From Bisporella sp. PMI_857 (taxonomy: Eukaryota > Ascomycota > Leotiomycetes > Helotiales > Helotiaceae): 64,000 nucleotides of DNA. The position numbers and the translations under genes were made by a program. Below the pieces are notes generated by a model. That model was not told the origin of the DNA. It searched no databases and worked only from the letters and a program-made list of their open reading frames with translations. Position 1 is the stretch's first letter. Each line of letters begins with the position of its first letter. Shown here in pieces: positions 57,323 to 64,000 of the stretch. The stretch spans positions 434,001 through 498,000 of the forward strand of contig JAJSPD010000034.1 of assembly GCA_021307315.1 (NCBI GenBank), read 5' to 3'.

Positions 57323-59201
57323 ATGGCGACTTCAGACTACAAGGCAGATGAACTGCCTCCTTCTGAAAAGAAGTTTGGCGGCGAAGTCAGCGATGACACT
57401 TCTAATGAGGTGGTCACCGGGCACGAGAGACATAGCTTCTGGACACGCATGGGATGCACTGCGGAGTCCTTCCAACGCAGAACGACTGTTGACAAGCATG
57501 GAGAGTCTCTCAATCATACCATGAAGCCTCGCCATTTGCAAATGATTGCCATTGGAGGCTCCATCGGTGCTGGTTTCTTCGTTGGTTCTGGTAGTGCTCT
57601 TAGCCGTGGTGTAAGTTAATTCATACTTCGAAGAAAGCACTGTTGGCTAACATAGGAATAGGGACCTGGTACCTTGCTCATTGATTTCTTGATCATGGGT
57701 TTCATGATGTTCAACGTCGGTAAGTTGCAAAAAATGCAAGTCCGCAAAATGTGCAGGCTAACATGATCCATAGTCTATGCTTTGGGTGAACTCGCTATTA
57801 TGTATCCTGTCTCTGGAGGTTTCTACACCTACTCCACGCGCTTCATCGATCCTTCTTGGGGCTTCGCTATGGGTTGGAACTATGTCTTTCAATGGGCCAT
57901 CGTTTTACCACTTGAACTCGTCGTCGCTGCCCTCACTGTTCAATGGTGGAATAAGGACATAACTGAAGCTGCTTGGATCACCCTCTTCCTCGGTGCAATC
58001 GTCCTCATTAACGTTTTTGGTGTTCTTGGATTCGCCGAGGAGGAGTTCTGGTCTTCGGTTCTCAAGCTAGCCGCCATTGTCATCTTCATGATTATTGGTC
58101 TCATCTTCGTCTGTGGTGGTGGACCGAGCAACGGCATCTATTCGGAGTACTGGGGAGCAAGACTTTGGTATGACCCAGGTGCTTTCCGCAATGGATTCAA
58201 GGGTGTCTGCTCTGTTTTTGTCACTGCTGCTTTTGCTTTCTCTGGAACTGAACTTGTTGGCCTTGCCGCTGCTGAAACTGAGAATCCCGCAAAATCTCTG
58301 CCCGGTGCTATCAAGCAGGTCTTCTGGCGTATCACTTTGTGAGTACTACAAATTGGCCAGAAATATCTTTACTGACGACACTAGGTTCTACATCGTGGGT
58401 CTCCTCTTCGTTGGTCTACTTGTTAGCTCCGCCGACGACAGACTTCTTGGTGCCAATCCTTTGATCGATGTCAACGCCAGTCCCTTCGTTCTCGCCGCCA
58501 AAGACGGTGGTCTCCCAGGATTCGCCCACTTCATGAACTTCATCATTCTCGTCTCCGTCATCTCCATTGGTAACTCAGGCGTGTATGGTGGATCCCGAAC
58601 CTTGACTGCACTCGCAGACCAAGGCTACGCCCCCAAGATTTTCTCGTACGTTGACAAAGCTGGTCGGCCAACATTCTCTACGATCGCTATTCTCCTCTTC
58701 GGTCTTCTCGGCTACATCAATCTCAACAGTGACGGACCAGTCGTCTTCGATTGGCTGCTCGCGCTTTCAGGTCTTGCTGCCCTTTTCACCTGGGGCTCCA
58801 TTTGCCTTGCACACATCCGTTTCCGTTCCGCCTGGAAGTACCAAGGCCACACCCTCGAGGAGATACCTTTCCGCGCTGTTGGTGGCGTATACGGTTCATG
58901 GATTGGTCTCATCATCATCTTCCTCGTCCTCATGGCCCAATTCTACACTGCGCTCTATCCTCTCGGCAATAATGGCAAGATCGGCACCGCTGAGGCATTT
59001 TTCAAGTCCTACCTTGCCCTTCCGGTCGTGCTCTTCTTCTGGGCTTGTGGATATCTCTGGAAGCGCACTGGATGGCTCCGCGTCTCCCAAATAGATGTCG
59101 ATACAGGACGAAGACCAGTCAACTGGGACCTCATTAACGCCACTAAGGCCCAGATCGCCTCCTACCCTGCATGGAAGCGTATATTCTACTACTTATTTTA
59201 A
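57323..59201 (+). CDS. Amino-acid permease, YAT (Gap1/Agp-like) family
   Basis: Exons 57323-57610, 57662-57719, 57774-58338 and 58385-59201 give 575 residues with about 12 membrane segments. The opening motif is [43 protein letters not shown], which forms the amino-acid binding GSIGAG loop. Then VYALGELAIMYPVSGGFYTYSTRFIDPSWGFAMGWNY, AFAFSGTELVGLAAAETENPAKSLPGAIKQVFWRI, and SGVYGGSRTLTALADQGYAPKIFSYVDKAGRP. The C-tail ends WKRIFYYLF, close to the aromatic-rich C-terminus of family members. Members import amino acids with protons at the plasma membrane. The substrate range cannot be read from sequence. Confidence 0.95.
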
Positions 59202-61703
59202 TTATGGGTAGAAAGCGTTGGTGGGTGGCAATTTTTGCATGCTGTGCTTGGATGCTACCTCCTTTGCATAGCTAGAATAGATGACCAACCATGCCATAAT
59301 TGTAAAGTGGTAATGGTTGATCGCATAAGTACGATATCCAATGTAAAGCTTTTAAACATAATCAATTTATCCACTACAATCAATCCTTATCTTCGCCAAT
59401 ATCTTTCTTGTTCGTATGCACGTTCTTGGTACACTCAGTATAAAGCAATTAAAATTTTCTCTACTTACTCGCCTCTTGTTCCCAAACTTTTAATATAGGG
59501 GGAGAGTGGGTCGGTGGGGTTAGAGGTGGGGGAAGGCGGATATATAGTAGCACGTGCTACTTATAAACGCACGAGCACTAGTCGTGCGGCAATACTGTAA
59601 GTGGTCCATTGCATCCAGATAGTCTAATCGCCAATGGTTATATACAGGGGTTAGCTACTTTGTCTAACAATTAAATAAACGCACGATAGCTCTCCTTCCG
59701 CGAAGTAGGTTCGGTTTAGTCTTTCCGGCCGCGCATGTCCTTGCAATGCTATTATAGATCTTCCGATGTACCAAATCTTAATCCTATCTTTTGTGCCGTC
59801 CCTGCAACCTTTAGTTCTGTTATCATTCAGTAAATTAAGCTAATTCAGGCCAGTTAAGCCCCGCTCATGCAAAGGCATGAAGTATGCTGAAAATAATCGT
59901 AGCGCTACTTAATCAAGGCACTGGCGTCATAGGGACTATGATTAGAAGAGCAAGACCTATTAAGCACCGATTCACTACTCAACGACACGACATTGTAAGA
60001 TATCTAGACAAAGCCTCACCATATCAGATCTGAACCTGGTGGCTAGCAGGGATGAGCTAACTCCTACCGTTGGTATCATTGGCCTTGGGAATAGTTCTCT
60101 ATTAGCCACGCTTGTGGTAAACTCAATCGTGCAAAGACCAGAGACTGGTTGGCGCCTCATTGTAAGGCGGCGATCACCTAAAAATCCAGAATTGCCTTTC
60201 TCGGAAGCGCGACGTCTCACTCCCAGGACACAAATGGAGAACAATCTGCAATACGTTTGGGCTAATGTGCTTGACCTCCCGGCCAATTAACTCGACATCT
60301 CTACCAGCTTTATAAAATTGGGTGAGGGAGACTTGCTCTTAGCCATTAAGCTTGTTAGAAGATATTGTGTCTGCGATATTTTTCACTTCAAGCCCATCAC
60401 CGCTTGTAGAGTATGTCCAGCCCCTTGAAAAAAAAACTTAATCTAGTTCAAGAAACGGATTGTACTACCAAGTCAACTGAGCGCTTCCTTTTGTTGACGA
60501 TGTCCTCCGGTGAATTAGCAACGCGCATTCCTACTCTTCTCGCAAAGCCTGAACTGCTTTCTAGAATTAATACAATGCTATACGTTTGTAGTGCTGAATG
60601 CGGTGTTAAAGCGTAGATTGGCTAATATGCAGCTTTGAAATAAAAACGTACTAAAATACCTGCTTTTTTACAATTAAAAAATTATCACAACAACAAGGTT
60701 CGTAAGCAGGGTATACAACATGTAGGCGCTCCGCTATATCGACTCCCCATTTCATAAACTAATCTCTGCCTCTTTATTTCTCCTAAGTGCGTTCTCTACT
60801 TATACTCGACGGTCCACCACCTCGTCACGTGTAATTGTATCACATGACAAGTTTTGTTGTGCTAGCTGCGCGTTTTTTTGTAAGTATTAGTAACGAGTTC
60901 CAAAAGTTGTTTTTAACCTGATTGTTGATTGTTATTATATTTTCGGGCTTTTAACTAAACGCTGAAGAAGGATATTATAATAAAAAACCAAAGCTTCAAA
61001 CACGCCTGTTACCGTAAAGTAGAGTTGCAATACAATCAAGTAATAGCTTAATTATTTACAAGTTTAATGGTTTTTAAATGGCTGGCCCAAGCAAAAGAGT
61101 AATGCAGGCCTTTGAAATTCAGGTTGATAAGGCTTGACCTGGATATAACAGTAACAGGCGGGAGGAAGTCTATATTGCTCATGCGGTATAGGGCTTGGCA
61201 GCAAAAATAAAGCGCGAGAACACTTCAAAGATCAGCAAAGTGACCTAGCGTTTAATCAAAGCATAGTTTAATGCATGATGATCATCTCATAAATGATTGG
61301 ATTCATCTTGAAGTCAAGGTAGAAATCGACTGTTGGTGCCTTAATTTTGTGAAGTGTTTCTGGAGGAGCGCCAGAACTTGAAACTTTCTGTTGCCGGGAG
61401 CTCGAAATCGACTGGTTGGCGCTTCGGCGATGGGGGAGTCAGCAGCTGTTGCCAACTCACTCGGTCCTCTTCTTGCCGGTTCGAGGTTCTTCACGCCCTC
61501 CCCTTGGCTCGTTCATTGTTTCGAATGGAGCTGATGTTTCAAGGTTGAAACAGACCTCAGCCTCCATTGAGTACAGCGAGTCTGTTGCATGAGTTGGCAT
61601 GTCACCTCGGCATTATATTGGAAATTTGATATATGCGCTGGGTATTATGCGGGAATAAACCAACTCTCCAAGAATTTCATCTTCAAAAACAACTTAGTTC
61701 ACC
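59202..61703. other. AT-rich gene-free stretch
   Basis: 2.5 kb of largely AT-rich sequence with A/T blocks. A short frame at 60010-60290 reads SDLNLVASRDELTPTVGIIGLGNSSLLATLVVNSIVQRPETGWRL (Rossmann-like GLGN) and might be a relic of an NAD(P)-binding gene; it is not convincing. Composition suggests decayed repeats, possibly RIP-affected, but no transposon domain was recognised. Confidence 0.4.
59546..59561. repeat. Perfect 16-bp palindrome centred on CACGTG
   Basis: AGTAGCACGTGCTACT, with the E-box CACGTG in the middle, flanked by tata on both sides. It lies about 350 bp after the permease gene. It may be a bHLH site or part of a repeat. Confidence 0.6.
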
Positions 61704-62954
61704 ATGATACCTAAGGTTATTAAAAAGGTTTTGCTCTCTAAGAAGGTGCCTCTGATTGTGACTATATTATTGGCACCGATTGCTTTCGCTTTGTCCATCG
61801 TCGCTATTTCATCGAGAGGGGATAATGGGCTAGATCAGCACTATGTCGTTAAGGTATGTTGAACGCACAAGAGTTTTTCCATTCATATACTAAATAAGAT
61901 ATAGTTGAACACATCTACGCTCCTCCAGAGTGTTCTCAAGGTTGTACCAGTCAATTCCTCATCCGTCACTGCCAGAGCGATTGAGCCTATGATAACAGCT
62001 CCTCCTGTTCTCGACGAACGACAACTGTTTCCCAATCTTGAGGAAGCGAATTCGTGGTTTCAATCAGTGGCATCTGGGATATCTAGTGCTATCGTTTCAC
62101 CTCCTTCCGGAACGTCTGGGGGACTAGGAGGCGCCCTTGGAAATGTGTCTCTGCCAGATATCTTTACAACTGATCCTATCGGGGCCTTTTTAAACAACTT
62201 GGCAGGGCAGGCAGCCGCTGGGATTGTTTCTCTTGTCAATAACGTTGTTTCGAGTGCTGTTGACCAGCTCGGTATAGCCGACCAATACTCGATATTCATG
62301 CTCCAGCTCTGCTCTGCAAATCTCACCACTGGGACTCAAAAATTGGGACCTCAAAGATGTTCGGCACTTCGTAAGTAAATATACCACTACTTTATATCTC
62401 CATCTTATGACAATTTAGGCGATATCAGTATTTCACCGTCAAGCTCAAACTTCCAAGTTGGTGATGTACTTGTAGATTTCTCGGCACTCAACATCCCAAA
62501 CAAACTATCCGGAGCAGGTGGAACTATCAAAGCTCTTTTCGATGCTATCTTCGCCTTGCAAATAATCGGCATCGTATCAACAGGCCTCCTCTTCCTGACC
62601 TCGTTATTTCTCATATTTCCCTTCTTTCAACGAAGTTTAATACGAGGCGTAGCATGGCTTCTTGCAATACTCGGCTCACTCTCCCTTACAATCGTTACAA
62701 TAATCGAAGCCATTATCGCCATCATCATTCCTGTAGTCGTCAACAATATAGGGGATGGCTTAGGAGTCGAGGCCGACAGCGGAGGAAGTTTCCTAGCTCT
62801 CGTTATTGTCAGCAGTGCGTTTGTGGTGAATATCGCTGCTTTGTGGACTTTGCATCTTATTGTTTCCTGGCATGAATTGTCTTACGTTCGGAGGGAGCAA
62901 GAGGTGGTCATTGGGAAACGGGAAAAACCGATAAAGCCTGTTAGGTTAAATTGA
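61704..62954 (+). CDS. SUR7/PalI-family membrane protein
   Basis: Exons 61704-61853, 61905-62370 and 62419-62954 give 383 residues. The first exon is short and starts MIPKVIKKVLLSKK, followed by TM1 (LIVTILLAPIAFALSIVAI). A long extracellular loop follows; its second half has YSIFMLQLCSANLTTG...GPQRCSAL, the Y-x3-LxxLC...C pattern of this family. Then three TM segments: ALFDAIFALQIIGIVSTGLLFLTSLFLIF, VAWLLAILGSLSLTIVTIIEAIIAIIIPVVV and LALVIVSSAFVVNIAALWTLHLIVSW, and a basic tail. SUR7/PalI proteins sit in the plasma membrane (eisosomes or pH sensing). Assignment within the family is uncertain. Confidence 0.78.
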
Positions 62955-63664
62955 GATAGCATTTGAAGACCGGTAATTCGATAAGGGGATGCCTTAGCCG
63001 ATGATGATGTTTAGCGGGAAGAGAATAAAAGTACAGCCAAAATAGGACCACATAACCATTCACATTTATGACATAAAACTATTGTAATTGAGGCCGGCTT
63101 AAAAAAAAAGGCATGGGCATCTATCTACTTTATAATACGCTTCTTGGTAACCCAGCTAATGGTAGTATGACGTAATATTTTGAAACTTTTTATATAGTTT
63201 ATAAATATTTTTCGCTTCTTGGGAAATTGAATTACGTGCTAAAATTTGTTTTGAGATACCGAACAAATAAACTCTTGTAGAATGAAAATTGATACCTTTT
63301 TTTTAATATAAAACCGTGATTTAAGAATAAAGTCTAAATGAGTAAAGACTAATCTTACATGTTCCAAACACAGTATTAAGCAATATAAGGCATTCATAAT
63401 AACTAGCACTTGTTTTACCTCCAACTTCTGTAGCCGTATTTTATAGTTTTATTTTGAAGCTATGGTTGCTTAAATAAAGATCTAACACCAACTAAGTCTA
63501 AATCAGAATCTAAGAACCGGCGGAGAATAAACCGCTCCTCAGATATTATGTCCGTAAGGAAAGGAGGAAAATATCGGAAACATAACCCAAAAAATATCTG
63601 TAAATGGTTTCAAGGATCTGCTACAGTTGTTGAAAACAGTATCCAATCTCATTTAAGTAGTAAA
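62955..63664. other. Convergent intergenic, AT-rich
   Basis: 3' flanks of the SUR7-like gene and the ABC transporter gene. Nothing else was seen. Confidence 0.5.
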
Positions 63665-64000
63665 CTACTCTTTGGTTTTCCTGAAAAGAGGCTTCTTTGG
63701 CACTCTAGCAAGCCAGTACACGAACAACGCACCAAAGATGTTGAAGACAGAGTACACCATAAAGATACCAAAGTTCCTCCATCTCTGGCTGTAGTAAGCA
63801 TTGGTGCCTGCAAGGTAAACATTAGTACTGCCGATGGTGCAATATGTGCATATGTCCACTGCAGCAGGGTTTTGTAGGTATCCTCCAAGGATGCGGATAT
63901 AGTCATCCATATACTGGGCGCAAGTCTGACCAGCGGGTGGCGCGAATCGCAGTAGTTCGTTGGCGGCACAAACAACGTTCGTATTTGCGATGGCTGTAGT
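63665..64000 (-). CDS. PDR-type ABC transporter, C-terminal fragment (5' part beyond the window)
   Basis: The minus-strand frame is open from the right edge to a TAG at 63667-63665, 111 codons. It reads TTAIANTNVVCAANELLRFAPPAGQTCAQYMDDYIRILGGYLQNPAAVDICTYCTIGSTNVYLAGTNAYYSQRWRNFGIFMVYSVFNIFGALFVYWLARVPKKP. This is the last extracellular loop and final membrane segment of fungal pleiotropic-drug-resistance (ABCG) exporters, including the conserved Cys-x-Tyr-Cys. The rest of the ~1450-residue family protein is outside the window. No intron is needed in this part. Confidence 0.92.
   Translation of the reverse strand, partial: TTAIANTNVVCAANELLRFAPPAGQTCAQYMDDYIRILGGYLQNPAAVDICTYCTIGSTNVYLAGTNAYYSQRWRNFGIFMVYSVFNIFGALFVYWLARVPKKPLFRKTKE

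Noticed and set aside
58095..59201. A single 368-codon frame suggesting an alternative start in the permease
   Set aside because: Its first part is out of frame with exon 3 and reads through the 58339-58384 intron; the four-exon model fits the family.
1..64000. tRNA genes and CRISPR arrays
   Set aside because: I looked for B-box-like GGTTCRANNCC sequences with an appropriate A box and for regularly spaced direct repeats by eye and saw none; a dedicated scan (tRNAscan) would be decisive.

Overview
The window comes from a filamentous ascomycete nuclear chromosome. Genes are split by short introns (about 45-75 bp, GT-AG plus two GC-AG). Protein families include HET, an Xbp1-type APSES factor, Zn2Cys6 and DUF3468-type regulators, 2EXR, SUR7/PalI, a PDR transporter and a STAND N-terminal domain. 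AT-rich gene-poor stretches with decayed genes alternate with housekeeping genes. The flavour fits Leotiomycetes, but that placement is an inference. I see no tRNA, rRNA or CRISPR array.

Layout: 0-1.2 kb, C-terminal part of a HET-domain gene cut by the window edge. 1.8-7.4 kb (-), DNA topoisomerase II in five exons. 10.4-12.1 kb (+), APSES (Xbp1-like) transcription factor. 13.1-14.4 kb (-), Cns1/TTC4 co-chaperone, divergent from an omega-like glutathione transferase (14.8-15.6 kb). 16.8-19.1 kb, a gene graveyard: HET relic, TAP-type alpha/beta-hydrolase relic and an unidentified relic. 21.0-21.8 kb (-), a small secreted aspzincin-like metallopeptidase. 22.3 kb, a ~200-bp inverted-repeat element. 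23.6-25.3 kb (+), a DUF3468-type regulator, followed by a broken gene with in-frame stops.

27.1-36.1 kb is the most interesting part. It holds an MFS transporter (ACS family), a Zn2Cys6 regulator, and, divergent from the regulator, one gene fusing two LtnD-type (3-hydroxyisobutyrate dehydrogenase-like) domains to an OtnK/DUF1537 four-carbon acid-sugar kinase. I infer a gene cluster for tetronate (threonate/erythronate-like) uptake and catabolism. The transporter promoter and the divergent promoter share CGG-N8-CCG sites with a common core (CGGASAGAARRCCG), a natural candidate operator for the cluster regulator. A 209-bp fold-back element with perfect 34-bp terminal inverted repeats lies beside the transporter sites.

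After it: reticulon (37.7-38.9 kb), a possible 64-residue gene (39.5 kb), a J-domain protein (41.6-42.8 kb), a STAND-N/ankyrin locus that appears frameshifted (43.5-45.8 kb), a secreted DUF7907-like protein (48.5-49.1 kb), an Rrn11-like Pol I factor (49.5-51.0 kb, -), glycosylasparaginase (51.6-52.8 kb, -) divergent from a 2EXR protein (53.3-55.0 kb), an amino-acid permease (57.3-59.2 kb), an AT-rich gene-free stretch, a SUR7/PalI membrane protein (61.7-63.0 kb) and the C-terminus of a PDR-type ABC transporter running off the right edge (-).

Exon coordinates were worked out by hand from splice signals, reading phase and family-typical residues. They are predictions, not transcript data.
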